Shown in pieces: positions 1-7,113 of a stretch of DNA of 20,249 nt. Source of the stretch: DATHBP01 sp035296085 (GTDB taxonomy: Bacteria > Actinomycetota > Actinomycetes > Propionibacteriales > Nocardioidaceae); NCBI GenBank assembly GCA_035296085.1, contig DATHBP010000096.1:1-20249 (forward strand). Reading direction: 5' to 3'. The notes beneath the pieces are model-generated. The model saw nothing but the letters and a program-made list of their open reading frames with translations, was not told the DNA's origin and did not search any database. Each line of letters opens with the position of its first letter. Position 1 is the stretch's first letter. A program made the translations under genes and the position numbers.

Positions 1-1
1 T

Positions 2-241
2 CACCCAGCCGTGAAACCGTACCGGGACGCGCTCATGGCTGACGGCATCCCACTCGCTCAGTTCGCGGTTGACGACGCCGAGGGCGTCTATGCCCGGCTG
101 ACCGACAAGGGCGTGGTGTTCACCCAACCACCCACGGACATAGGTGCCGCCATAGTGGCCGTCTTCGACGATACGTGCGGCAACCTCATCCAGATCGTCT
201 CGGAGAAGCAAGACGTGCACCACGCGGACCGACTGGTCTGA
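2..241 (+). CDS. VOC (glyoxalase/bleomycin resistance) family protein, C-terminal part
   Basis: The reading frame is open to the left edge of the window, so the true start lies upstream and only the last 79 residues are present. The visible part matches the C-terminal beta-alpha-beta unit of small VOC proteins: a 'DGIPLAQFAVDD' strand, a 'RLTDKGVVFTQPPTD' segment and the terminal 'AVFDDTCGNLIQI' strand in which glycine and asparagine precede the last conserved strand. In this family the paired units form a metal-binding cup used by lyases, dioxygenases or antibiotic-binding proteins; the substrate cannot be read from this fragment. It is followed by 63 bp without recognisable signals and then by the convergent DUF1622 gene. 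A second, unrelated VOC gene lies at 5157-5561. The family call is secure and the function open. Confidence 0.85.
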   Translation, partial: HPAVKPYRDALMADGIPLAQFAVDDAEGVYARLTDKGVVFTQPPTDIGAAIVAVFDDTCGNLIQIVSEKQDVHHADRLV

Positions 242-304
242 CGTCTCTTGCATCCTCAGCACTCTGGGGCATCTTGACCACCAGGGTCCTCGGCTATCCG
301 GCTG

Positions 305-688
305 TCAATCCGCGGTCGGCGCCGTAGTCCGATCGGATTCCGCGGCTCTCCGACGCCAGGGCAAGGACCCTGCCAACTCGATCTCGAGTGAGAAGCTCAG
401 AAACGTCCGGACAAGCACAATGAGTCCCAAAGCGGCTGCGCTCTCGAGCGTTGGGTCGACGGTAATCGTCATGACGATGTCGGCGATGATGAGAAACTCG
501 AGGCCGAGGAGAATGGCGCGGCCGACGTTGCGGCGCGCTCCCTCATACGCTTGCCTGCCACCGAGGCGTCTGTACGAAAGCGCGGCTGTTACGAAGGCAG
601 CCAAGGACCCCACGACGAGTATGACTACACCGCCCACTTCAAAGCCGCGCACGACCAGTTCCATCATCTCGTCGAAGCTCGTTGCCAT
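305..688 (-). CDS. DUF1622 family small membrane protein
   Basis: A 127-residue integral membrane protein. Three hydrophobic segments are visible: about residues 14-36 (GGVVILVVGSLAAFVTAAL), 58-75 (AILLGLEFLIIADIV) and 83-98 (ALGLIVLVRTFLSF). The 'GLEFLIIADIV' stretch and the 'LIVLVRTFLSFSLEIELAG' stretch are the family hallmarks of DUF1622, whose role is unknown; the tail is charged and probably cytoplasmic. I chose the ATG at 688 because GGAG lies just upstream and family members begin close to the first helix; the longer frame to 781 adds 31 arginine/proline-rich residues with no family resemblance. It is divergent from the DUF4037 gene across about 147 bp, and convergent with the VOC gene at the window edge. 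No functional link to the neighbours is apparent. Confidence 0.85.
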   Translation of the reverse strand: MATSFDEMMELVVRGFEVGGVVILVVGSLAAFVTAALSYRRLGGRQAYEGARRNVGRAILLGLEFLIIADIVMTITVDPTLESAAALGLIVLVRTFLSFSLEIELAGSLPWRRRAAESDRTTAPTAD

Positions 689-835
689 CACTCTCCGAGG
701 GTCCCACGCAGATTCGACTTCCGAGGCGCTTTCAGCTACTGGACCCCGCGTCGGCAGCAGATCCGGTCCACGCCCCCGCAATCACAACGAGCGGCCTGCA
801 CGTCGGACGTGATCGGGCCTTGAGAGGCTGCCCCG

Positions 836-1855
836 GTGACGGCGTTCGTTCCCGGAGTTGAGCTGAGTCGGCAGTTCTACGACGGGCTCGTCCGGCCGAT
901 CCTGGACGCCAGGTTTCCGTTGCTTCCGCACAGTGCCGCGCTGCTCGGCCGGGGGTCAGAGGTGCTGGGGTTCGACGACGAGATGTCGGCCGACCACGAT
1001 TGGAAGGCGCGCGTCTTGCTCTTCCTGCGGGAGGGTGACCAGGCCCACCACGGCGAGGCCGTCGACGACCTGCTGCGGCGACAACTGCCGCCGACCTTTC
1101 GGGGTCATTCAACGGATCACGAGATTCACACCGTTCGCGGCTACTTTCTCGAGCAGCTGGCCCTGGACGTCGAGGACGAGATCGAGGCGCGCGACTGGCT
1201 CACTTTCCCCGAGCATGGCCTGCGGTTGGTCACGTCGGGGCACGTCTACCACGACGATGTCGGCCTGCAAGCTGCCCGCGACCGCCTGGCGTACTACCCG
1301 CGCGACGTCTGGCTCTATCTGCTGATGGCTGGCTGGTGGCGCGTCCACCCGGAGGTCAACCTGGTAGGGAGGGCGGGTTTCGTAGGCGATGAGCTGGGTT
1401 CGGCTGTGATCGGGTCGCGGCTCGTGTCGGACCTGATGCGCCTGTGCTTCCTGATGGAACGGCAGTACGCCCCGTATTCGAAGTGGTTCGGCACGGCGTT
1501 CTCCCGGTTACCGAGCGGCCCTCACCTGATGCCGACACTGTGGCGGGTCGTGCATGCGGAAACCTGGCAGAGTCGTGAGAACGCACTGCTGACGGCGTAC
1601 GAGCAGCTGGCGGCGATGCACAACGCGCTGCAGCTCACCGACCCAGTTTCCACGGAGGTCGAGCAACTGTGGAACCGGCCCTTCAAGGTCGCCTGGGCAG
1701 TTTTCCCCGGGCTGCTGCGCGACCAGATTCAGGATGCGGCGGTCGTGAGTATTGCGGAGAGGTGGCCGGTCGGCCCGGTCGACCAGTTCCGCGACATGCT
1801 CTGGCCGACCAGTAGCCGCTCCTTCCTGCTGCGGGTCTTCGACCAAGACGAATGA
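836..1855 (+). CDS. DUF4037 domain-containing protein (nucleotidyltransferase-like)
   Basis: A 339-residue soluble protein starting at GTG 836, with GAGAGG eight bases upstream. The N-terminus carries the family signature: 'GVELSRQFYDGLVRPIL', then 'AALLGRGSEVLGFDDEMSADHDW' at about residues 36-57. The G-S-E-x-x-G-F-D-x-x-x-S-x-D-H-D arrangement resembles the acidic active-site region of nucleotidyltransferases, with a Gly-Ser followed by spaced carboxylates. The C-terminal part is helical and rich in Trp, Arg and Glu, as in DUF4037 proteins. There is no signal peptide or membrane segment. The biological substrate is not known for this family, so nucleotidyl transfer is a fold-based expectation only. 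It is a single gene, convergent with the methyltransferase at 1880, with only 24 bp between the stop codons. Confidence 0.85.
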   Translation: MTAFVPGVELSRQFYDGLVRPILDARFPLLPHSAALLGRGSEVLGFDDEMSADHDWKARVLLFLREGDQAHHGEAVDDLLRRQLPPTFRGHSTDHEIHTVRGYFLEQLALDVEDEIEARDWLTFPEHGLRLVTSGHVYHDDVGLQAARDRLAYYPRDVWLYLLMAGWWRVHPEVNLVGRAGFVGDELGSAVIGSRLVSDLMRLCFLMERQYAPYSKWFGTAFSRLPSGPHLMPTLWRVVHAETWQSRENALLTAYEQLAAMHNALQLTDPVSTEVEQLWNRPFKVAWAVFPGLLRDQIQDAAVVSIAERWPVGPVDQFRDMLWPTSSRSFLLRVFDQDE

Positions 1856-1879
1856 CGAACGCCGCTCGACACTGGCGTC

Positions 1880-2653
1880 CTACCGCGGTCGTTCGCGCTG
1901 TTCTGCGAGGACGTGCGCGGCACCGGCTGGCATGCGCCAGACGGAGACGTGACTCTCGCTGTCGCCAGTGAACGGGTTGCCCTCCCAGTCTGCGGTGCGC
2001 CGCTCGAGTTCCATCCCTGCGAGTTGTGCCATGAGGTCGCATTCAGAGGGCCAGAGGTAACGGAAGTTGCTCGCGGTATACGTCACCGTGCCGTCTGGCT
2101 GGCGTGTGTAGTGGTGAGACGTGCCCTGCTGCGTGCCCATGTCGTAGGTGTCAAAGCCGATATGGCGCTCTCCGACGTGGAATGGCACTGCCGCTTGGCC
2201 GGGCGGGAAACGCCGGATGCCGGGGATCCACAGCTCGACTACGAAGCAGCCCCCAGGTGCGAGGTGGCGTGCGGCGTTTCGGAAGCAGGCGACCTGCTCG
2301 GCCTGGGTCCTCAGGTTGCCAATGCCGTTCCATACGAGGTAGACGAGCGAGAACTCGCCTGGCGCGGTGCTGGTGGCCATGTCACCGACCACCACGGGGA
2401 TGTCGGCTCGCTTCTTATGTAGCTCATCGACCATCGGCTGTGACAGCTCGATGCCGGTCACGGGGATACCGCGATCGGTAAGCGGGATCGCGATGCGCCC
2501 GGTTCCGATCGCAAACTCGAGCGCCTGGCCCTCGCCGGCCAGCCCGGCGAGGAAATCGACCGCCGGGTCCACTACCTCCGCCTCGAACATGAAGGCTGAG
2601 TTTTCGTCGTAGCCCGCCGCAGTCTCTGTATCCCAGTAGTCGCTGCTGCTCAT
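1880..2653 (-). CDS. Class I SAM-dependent methyltransferase
   Basis: A 257-residue cytoplasmic enzyme of the Rossmann-fold methyltransferase family. Motif I reads ALEFAIGTG at residues 44-52, the ribose-binding acid is Glu69 in GIELS, the adenine-contacting acid is probably Asp91 in VVGDMAT, and HLAPGG at 130-135 is the usual post-III loop before strand 5. The second half (YLWPSECDLMAQLAGMELERRTADW) is the typical substrate-side region of DUF-like small-molecule methyltransferases that begin 'SSDYWDTETAAGYDE'. The start at 2653 gives the family-like N-terminus but has no clear ribosome binding site; an ATG at 2701 preceded by GAAGGA is the alternative and would add 16 residues. It lies 78 bp downstream of the MFS gene on the same strand and may be the last gene of that operon. 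Substrate unknown. Confidence 0.85.
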   Translation of the reverse strand: MSSSDYWDTETAAGYDENSAFMFEAEVVDPAVDFLAGLAGEGQALEFAIGTGRIAIPLTDRGIPVTGIELSQPMVDELHKKRADIPVVVGDMATSTAPGEFSLVYLVWNGIGNLRTQAEQVACFRNAARHLAPGGCFVVELWIPGIRRFPPGQAAVPFHVGERHIGFDTYDMGTQQGTSHHYTRQPDGTVTYTASNFRYLWPSECDLMAQLAGMELERRTADWEGNPFTGDSESHVSVWRMPAGAAHVLAEQRERPR

Positions 2654-2731
2654 GAGAACCAATCTGTCGCGCCGGTTCCCACGAGGGCCAGCGAATTCCA
2701 TCGTCCTTCGCAGGCCCGAGCGGAGAGATAG

Positions 2732-3991
2732 TCAGAGCGTTGGCGGTGTCGTCGGGCCGACGGGTTCCGTAATCGGCACGCGACGCAGGTCGCGTACGGA
2801 TCGCGAAGCGAGGGTGGTCAGCGCTAGAGCGGCGTACGCGAGACCAGCTACGAGCATCACCTCCTCCACACCGAAGACTGCAGCGAGCGGGCCGACGGTG
2901 AGCTGCCCAACCGGGATGGCCACGAACGAGCCGAGCATGTCGTAGGAGTAGGCGCGCGACAGCATCTCGTCGGGGACGTGCTCCTGCATGGCCAAGTCCC
3001 AACCAAGGCCGAAGACCTGGGTGCCGAACCCGGCGGCGAACGCGGCTAGTGCGCCGGCTACCAGAACGGGTTCGAGCCCAAGGACGACCATCGGTGCGCC
3101 CCCGAACGCCATGGCGGCCATGCCCGCGAGAAGCGGGCGGCGAAGGTGGATCCGGACCAGGACCAAGGAGCACAGTAGGAACCCAACGGCCTGAGCTGAG
3201 CGGATCAGCCCCCAGCCTGACTCGCCGATGTCGGTCTGGGTCGCCAGCACGGGACCCAGCGTGCTGAAGGCGCCGCTTGCGATCGCGTTGAGGAGGCCGA
3301 ACGACGCCACCACGACCCAAAGCCAGGTCGTCGAGGTGAGGTACGTCCAACCGTCGCGCAAGTCGGCCAGGACGCCACGCCCCTCCTCGCGCGGCAGTGG
3401 AGGCGGGATCCGCACCTGTGTGAGGAGCAGAGTGGCGGCCACGTAGGTGCCGCCATTGACGGCCAGGGCCCATCCGGGTCCGATCGTGACGACCAGGATG
3501 CCGCTGATCGCAGGCCCTATTACCGTCAGCGCGTTCTCGGGAATCGCCACTAGGAGGTTCGCCTCTTTGAGCTGCGCCCGCGGCACCAGCTGGGGCAGGA
3601 GACCTGCCATGGCTGGCATGCCGGCGGCCGTCGCGGTCCCGTTGAGGGCCACCAGCACCACCAGATGCCAAAGCTCCGCAGTCTCGGTGATGACCAACGC
3701 CGCGATCGCCAGCTGGCTCACCGCCGAGGCCACGTTGGTGGCCTGCATGACCAGGGTGCGACCGAACCTGTCGGCCAGGACGCCGCCGGCCAGCAGGAAG
3801 ATCACCATCGGGATGCTGTACGCCGCCAGCACCGTTCCAAGCGCCGTGGCGGAGTCACTCACCTCGAGCACGGCAAACGCCAGTGCGATGGCGGCCATCG
3901 TGGTCCCCGCGCGGTCGATCAGACGCGAGAGGAAGTAGTAGCGGAAGTTCGTCTCGCGAAGCGGCGCCAGCGCCGACGTTCCTGCGCTCAT
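2732..3991 (-). CDS. MFS transporter (drug/siderophore exporter-like)
   Basis: A 419-residue major facilitator protein with about twelve hydrophobic segments. The N-terminus 'LRETNFRYYFLSRLIDRAGTTMAAIALAFAVLEVS' and the loop 2-3 motif 'GGVLADRFGRTLVMQ' are typical of the MFS_3/EntS-like group, which exports drugs, macrolides or siderophores by proton antiport. The start at 3991 is fixed by two facts: GAGGGA sits seven bases upstream, and the ATG overlaps the TGA of the ArsR gene in an ATGA junction, so the two are translationally coupled. A longer frame to 4027 lies inside the regulator gene and is rejected. The regulator-exporter pairing implies export induced by the ligand that releases the repressor. 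The exported compound cannot be told from sequence. Confidence 0.93.
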   Translation of the reverse strand: MSAGTSALAPLRETNFRYYFLSRLIDRAGTTMAAIALAFAVLEVSDSATALGTVLAAYSIPMVIFLLAGGVLADRFGRTLVMQATNVASAVSQLAIAALVITETAELWHLVVLVALNGTATAAGMPAMAGLLPQLVPRAQLKEANLLVAIPENALTVIGPAISGILVVTIGPGWALAVNGGTYVAATLLLTQVRIPPPLPREEGRGVLADLRDGWTYLTSTTWLWVVVASFGLLNAIASGAFSTLGPVLATQTDIGESGWGLIRSAQAVGFLLCSLVLVRIHLRRPLLAGMAAMAFGGAPMVVLGLEPVLVAGALAAFAAGFGTQVFGLGWDLAMQEHVPDEMLSRAYSYDMLGSFVAIPVGQLTVGPLAAVFGVEEVMLVAGLAYAALALTTLASRSVRDLRRVPITEPVGPTTPPTL

Positions 3992-4521
3992 CGCTCGTCC
4001 CTCGTGCTCCGCAGCTGGAAGGCCCACGAGGTTGCGCTGACATGCAAGGTGCCGGGGGTCCGCGGCGCCTGGTTGTGGTCGTGCAAAAGGTGGGATGCCT
4101 CGACAAGCAGGTCACGCGCCCGCTCCCACACCTCCGGGGTCACCCAACCCTCCAGGTCACTGAGGTGGCGGGGGGTTCCCCCATCACGCTCGCGGACCCG
4201 TCTTTCCAGCTCGCGCCCGAGGACGCGGGCTTGGGAGATCCCGCTCCTGAGGTCGGACTGGTGCTTCACGTTGGCGCCACGCCGCTCGTGCGGGTAGCGG
4301 TAGCGCTTGGCTACACCCCCTCGGATCCGCTCTTCGCCGGCTTCTTCCAGCTCGCCGGCTGCTAGCAAGGTCCGCAAGTGGTATGACGCGTTGGCGTGCG
4401 TGAGCTCCAGCTCACGGGCCACCTCGGCGGCGCTCATTGCGGTGCCAGTGAGGAGCGAGAGCATCCGCAATCTGACCGGGTGGGCCAAGGCACGCAGAGA
4501 CGCCTGCTCCGCATTGAGCAT
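3988..4521 (-). CDS. ArsR-family winged-helix transcriptional regulator
   Basis: A 177-residue DNA-binding repressor-type protein. The winged helix spans about residues 8-75: 'SLRALAHPVRLRMLSLL', then 'SAAEVARELELTHANASYHLRTLLAAGELEE', where the recognition helix is around residues 41-53. The protein contains no cysteine at all, so the ELCVCDL-type thiolate metal site of classical ArsR/SmtB sensors is absent and the ligand is probably not arsenite or a thiophilic metal through that site. The C-terminal ~100 residues are helical and rich in charge, with several Trp and His, and may hold the effector pocket. The ATG at 4521 has GGGAGG five bases upstream; that motif lies inside a perfect inverted repeat (4525-4550). 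It is coupled by ATGA to the MFS gene downstream, so it most likely controls itself and the exporter. Confidence 0.92.
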   Translation of the reverse strand: MLNAEQASLRALAHPVRLRMLSLLTGTAMSAAEVARELELTHANASYHLRTLLAAGELEEAGEERIRGGVAKRYRYPHERRGANVKHQSDLRSGISQARVLGRELERRVRERDGGTPRHLSDLEGWVTPEVWERARDLLVEASHLLHDHNQAPRTPGTLHVSATSWAFQLRSTRDER

Positions 4522-4524
4522 GGG

Positions 4525-4550
4525 AACCTCCCAAGGGTTGTTGGGAGGTT
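4525..4550. promoter_or_regulatory. Perfect 10-bp inverted repeat over the ArsR ribosome binding site
   Basis: AACCTCCCAA (4525-4534) and TTGGGAGGTT (4541-4550) are exact inverse complements separated by six bases. The arm nearest the gene carries the GGGAGG ribosome binding site of the ArsR gene, ending four bases before its ATG. As DNA it is a symmetric site suited to a dimeric winged-helix repressor. As RNA the stem would bury the ribosome binding site. A TACGCT box (4551-4556, minus strand) adjoining it could be a -10 element, although no convincing -35 was seen. Confidence 0.6.
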
Positions 4551-4649
4551 AGCGTAGGCGATGGTCTGTCAGCTGATCACTCGTGCTGAGTCGTCACCCT
4601 GCCGTGGACGTGCGGTTGCCAAGAGGACTCGACCGAGGCCGAGATGAAT

Positions 4650-5006
4650 TCACTCGACCTCAGGCTGCGGCCCGAAGCGGCGAATCTCATGGGGCCAGCC
4701 GCATGCCTCCGCGATCTTGCTCGCCCACATCTTGGCGGCCTCGTCATCGGCTACGTCCACCACGGCGAAGCCGCCCAGAAACTCCTTGGTCTGGACGTAT
4801 GGTCCGTCGCTGATCACTACGGTGCCACTGGTGGGGTCGGCGTTGTAGACGGGGCCGTCCTCCTCCAGCCCGCCGGCGAAGACGTACACGCCGGCAGCCT
4901 TCATCTCGTCCACAACTGCCATTGCGAGCGGTCCACGCCCGCGGAACCACTCCTCGGTGTGCTCGCCCACCCACTGTTGGTTGAAGTACAGGAGATAGTC
5001 CGTCAT
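4650..5006 (-). CDS. YciI family (YCII-related) protein
   Basis: A 118-residue cytoplasmic protein. 'MTDYLLYFNQQW' at the N-terminus, 'MKAAGVYVFAGGLEEDGPV' in the middle and 'VISDGPYVQTKEFLGGFAVVDVADDEAAKMWASK' in the C-terminal half follow the YCII/DGPF pattern of a dimeric alpha-beta ferredoxin-like fold, here with the 'DGPYVQTKE' variant of the DGPF motif. Proteins of this group often lie next to ECF sigma factors in actinobacteria and are sometimes proposed to be small-molecule or stress sensors, but no reaction is established. The start at 5006 has GGAG five bases upstream; the in-frame ATG at 5048 would add 14 residues unlike the family. It is on the same strand as the ArsR gene, 128 bp upstream, and could have its own promoter. 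Confidence 0.88.
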   Translation of the reverse strand: MTDYLLYFNQQWVGEHTEEWFRGRGPLAMAVVDEMKAAGVYVFAGGLEEDGPVYNADPTSGTVVISDGPYVQTKEFLGGFAVVDVADDEAAKMWASKIAEACGWPHEIRRFGPQPEVE

Positions 5007-5156
5007 CACCGCTCCGATTCCTCTGGCGTACCCATGGTCCGCGTTCACCTACCCACGAACGGCGACCGGCGAATCCGACACGCTATCCCCGGCTCGACAG
5101 GAAGCACCGGTGTCGCCGTGGCAGCGAAGCGACTCGCCCACACATCGGCAAGATCA

Positions 5157-5561
5157 TCAATCTCTTATGCGCGAGGTGGGGCGCTGCGGCGGAACGACCG
5201 TTGTGATGCAGAAGGGGTGACCAGCTGGGTCGAGCAGGACTCGCCAACGGGAGTCGGGTTGCAGCTCCGCAACGGTCGCCCCGAGCGCGACGGCTCGGGC
5301 TTCCGGCTCGTCTAGCTCGGCACCGGCGGACAGGTCGATGTGCACGATGGAGGTACCCGGCCACTTCGGCGGCTGGTAGTTGGGTACCCGCTGCATGGCG
5401 AGCACGACACCTGGCGCCTTGACGCCGGCGCTCTCCGCTGAGCGCCACAGCAGCATGCCGCCCAGCAGGCGAAGGTAGAAGTCGGCGAGCTGTCTCGGGT
5501 CTGGGCAGTCCAGAGAGAGCCCGACGAACCGCACGTCGGTCGTGTGCCGGTCCGTGGACAT
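5157..5561 (-). CDS. VOC family protein (glyoxalase-like domain)
   Basis: A 134-residue single-domain VOC protein. 'VRFVGLSLDCPDPRQLADFYLRLLGG' (residues ~10-35) is the first beta-alpha unit, 'PPKWPGTSIVHIDLSAGAELDEPEARAVALGATV' the linker and third strand, and 'WRVLLDPAGHPFCITTV' the terminal strand where 'DPAGHPFC' is the characteristic turn of the glyoxalase-like subgroup. Substrate and metal use are not known. The start codon ATG 5561 has no good ribosome binding site. It is divergent from the sigma factor gene across 137 bp, so the two may share a control region. It is 150 bp upstream of the YciI gene on the same strand, and that gap contains nothing I recognise. Confidence 0.87.
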   Translation of the reverse strand: MSTDRHTTDVRFVGLSLDCPDPRQLADFYLRLLGGMLLWRSAESAGVKAPGVVLAMQRVPNYQPPKWPGTSIVHIDLSAGAELDEPEARAVALGATVAELQPDSRWRVLLDPAGHPFCITTVVPPQRPTSRIRD

Positions 5562-5698
5562 GCTCGAACGCTAGAGCAGCTCCCGTTGCCATCTGGGCCT
5601 CCGGTGCGAGGTGGGCGGTTGACTCCGCTGATGGGGACGAACCAGATCGCCCCACCATCGCGTTACAGGGTTGAACCGGACGCGCATAGAGGTGACAG

Positions 5699-6208
5699 AT
5701 GAGCATCGACGAGGAATTCGCAGAGTTCGTCGTTGCTCGTTGGGCGTCGCTCTACCGGCTGGCGTACCTTCTCGCGGGGTCGCCGACCGGCGCGGAGGAC
5801 CTGCTGCAGACCACGTTGGAGAAGGCGTACGTGAACTGGGCCCGGATCGGCCGGATGGAACATGCCGAGGCATACGTACGCCGGATGCTGGCCACCACCA
5901 TGGTGTCCGGAAGGCGCAGAGCCTGGATCAGCGAACGGCCGTGGGGTGATCTGCCAGAGGTTGCCCAGGAGTCTGCTGAGCTGCCCGTCCTCGACCGCTC
6001 CCTGCTCTGGCCACTGGTGTGCGCGCTCCCCGCACGGCAGCGCGCAGTCATCACGCTGCGCTACTACGAGGATCTGAGCGAGGCGCAGATCGCCGACGTG
6101 CTCGGCTGCGCGCCCGGCACCGTGAAGTCGCAGTCGTCTGCAGCTATCGCGGCGCTACGACGAGCCCTGGCCGCGGCCGGCATCGGAGAGGCGGTGGCGG
6201 ACTCATGA
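5699..6208 (+). CDS. SigE-family ECF RNA polymerase sigma factor
   Basis: A 169-residue extracytoplasmic-function sigma factor. Region 2 covers about residues 8-75 ('FVVARWASLYRLAYLLAGSPTGAEDLLQTTLEKAYVNW', then the -10-reading 'AEAYVRRMLATT'), and region 4 covers about 105-157 ('LVCALPARQRAVITLRYYEDLSEAQIADVLGCAPGTVKSQSSAAIAALRR'). The 'LLAGSPTGAEDLLQTTLEKAYVNW' sequence places it in the SigE/TIGR02983-like actinobacterial group. GAGG lies six bases before ATG 5699. Its TGA overlaps the ATG of the downstream membrane protein (ATGA), the usual arrangement of sigma and anti-sigma partners. The upstream 137 bp gave no convincing autoregulated promoter by eye. Identity is secure; the regulon and inducing signal are unknown. 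Confidence 0.95.
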   Translation: MSIDEEFAEFVVARWASLYRLAYLLAGSPTGAEDLLQTTLEKAYVNWARIGRMEHAEAYVRRMLATTMVSGRRRAWISERPWGDLPEVAQESAELPVLDRSLLWPLVCALPARQRAVITLRYYEDLSEAQIADVLGCAPGTVKSQSSAAIAALRRALAAAGIGEAVADS

Positions 6209-7089
6209 ATCTCGACGAGCAGCTTCGAGCTGCACTCAACGAGGAGGCAGAGATGCAGACCCCAACCGGACCGGACATCGAAGGCCTGATCAGTGGCGGG
6301 CAGGCCCGCCGCCGCCAGCGCAACATCACGCGGATCGGTGTTGCCGCCGCCGCAGTCGTGCTCGTCGGCGGTGGCGCGTACGGCGTCGCGCAGTTCGATG
6401 GCGGCGATGCCGGTTCCCAGCCCGGGTTCGTGACCGAGCCGGCCCAGTCGTCCGATTCTCCGACGAACCCGCCGCAGTACAGCGACCTGGGCGCGAAACT
6501 CCCCGAGCCCGGCACTTACCGGAAGACCGTCGGCGTCGACGCGTCCTCGGGCGACCCGATCGAGGCGGACCTGACCTTCCAGGACCCGGCTTGGTACAGC
6601 GGAGCGCAGCCCGTGATCTCCGCAGGCGGCGAATCGAGCTCGGCCGGGCTCGGCGTCTTCCAGGCACGAGCCCTCCCGAGCGGGACCGGCTGCATGGGAG
6701 AAGGGACGGGAAACACCACGCTCCGAGAAGCGGCCACGACGCCGGATGCTCTCGGCCGGCAGCTCGCGAAGTTGCCGAACAGCACGGTCCTCCAGCCCCT
6801 CACGCCGACCGAGGCGTTCGGGTACGACGCCCGCCACCTCCGGCTGCGGATCGACGCCGAGTGCCCTCCGGGCGAGGCCTACATGGTCGCCGAGGCGGAC
6901 ACAGGGAGTCTCGGCATCACCTTCAGCCCCCCCTTCAAGGTCGTCGCCGACTTCCTGGTCGTCGACGTCGATGGGACCGCGATCGTGGTCGCGTTGTGGC
7001 ACGAAGCCCACGCGTCGAGCGAGCTGGTGGACGAAGCCACCCAGGTGCGCGACTCGATCAGCTTCGTGCCACGCGAATCTGCCAGCTAG
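6205..7089 (+). CDS. Membrane-anchored putative anti-sigma factor (no zinc motif)
   Basis: A 294-residue protein starting at ATG 6205, overlapping the sigma gene by four bases. A short acidic N-terminus (MNLDEQLRAALNEEAEMQTP) of about 35 residues and an Arg-rich stretch (QARRRQRN) precede one transmembrane segment at about residues 43-62 (RIGVAAAAVVLVGGGAYGVA). The remaining ~230 residues are Ser/Pro/Gly-rich and then form a beta-rich extracytoplasmic domain with two cysteines (near 'GTGCMGEG' and 'AECPPGE') that may pair. This topology, a cytosolic helix, one membrane pass and an outer domain, is that of SigE-family partner proteins. The HxxxCxxC zinc anti-sigma motif is absent. Anti-sigma function is inferred from gene order and topology only. 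Confidence 0.75.
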   Translation: MNLDEQLRAALNEEAEMQTPTGPDIEGLISGGQARRRQRNITRIGVAAAAVVLVGGGAYGVAQFDGGDAGSQPGFVTEPAQSSDSPTNPPQYSDLGAKLPEPGTYRKTVGVDASSGDPIEADLTFQDPAWYSGAQPVISAGGESSSAGLGVFQARALPSGTGCMGEGTGNTTLREAATTPDALGRQLAKLPNSTVLQPLTPTEAFGYDARHLRLRIDAECPPGEAYMVAEADTGSLGITFSPPFKVVADFLVVDVDGTAIVVALWHEAHASSELVDEATQVRDSISFVPRESAS

Positions 7090-7113
7090 GGGAGCGCAGC
7101 AGCTGCATCGGCC

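Noticed and set aside
2424..3671. 415-residue minus-strand open frame
   Set aside because: It is an Arg/Gly/Pro-rich out-of-frame shadow of the MFS and methyltransferase genes; third-position GC makes such frames long in this DNA.
3988..4521. Arsenic or heavy-metal sensing ArsR
   Set aside because: The protein has no cysteine, and its neighbours are a drug-type exporter and a methyltransferase, not an arsenite pump or arsenate reductase.
6064..7011. 315-residue minus-strand frame opposite the sigma/anti-sigma pair
   Set aside because: Antisense shadow with low complexity; the plus-strand pair has start signals, overlap and clear domains.
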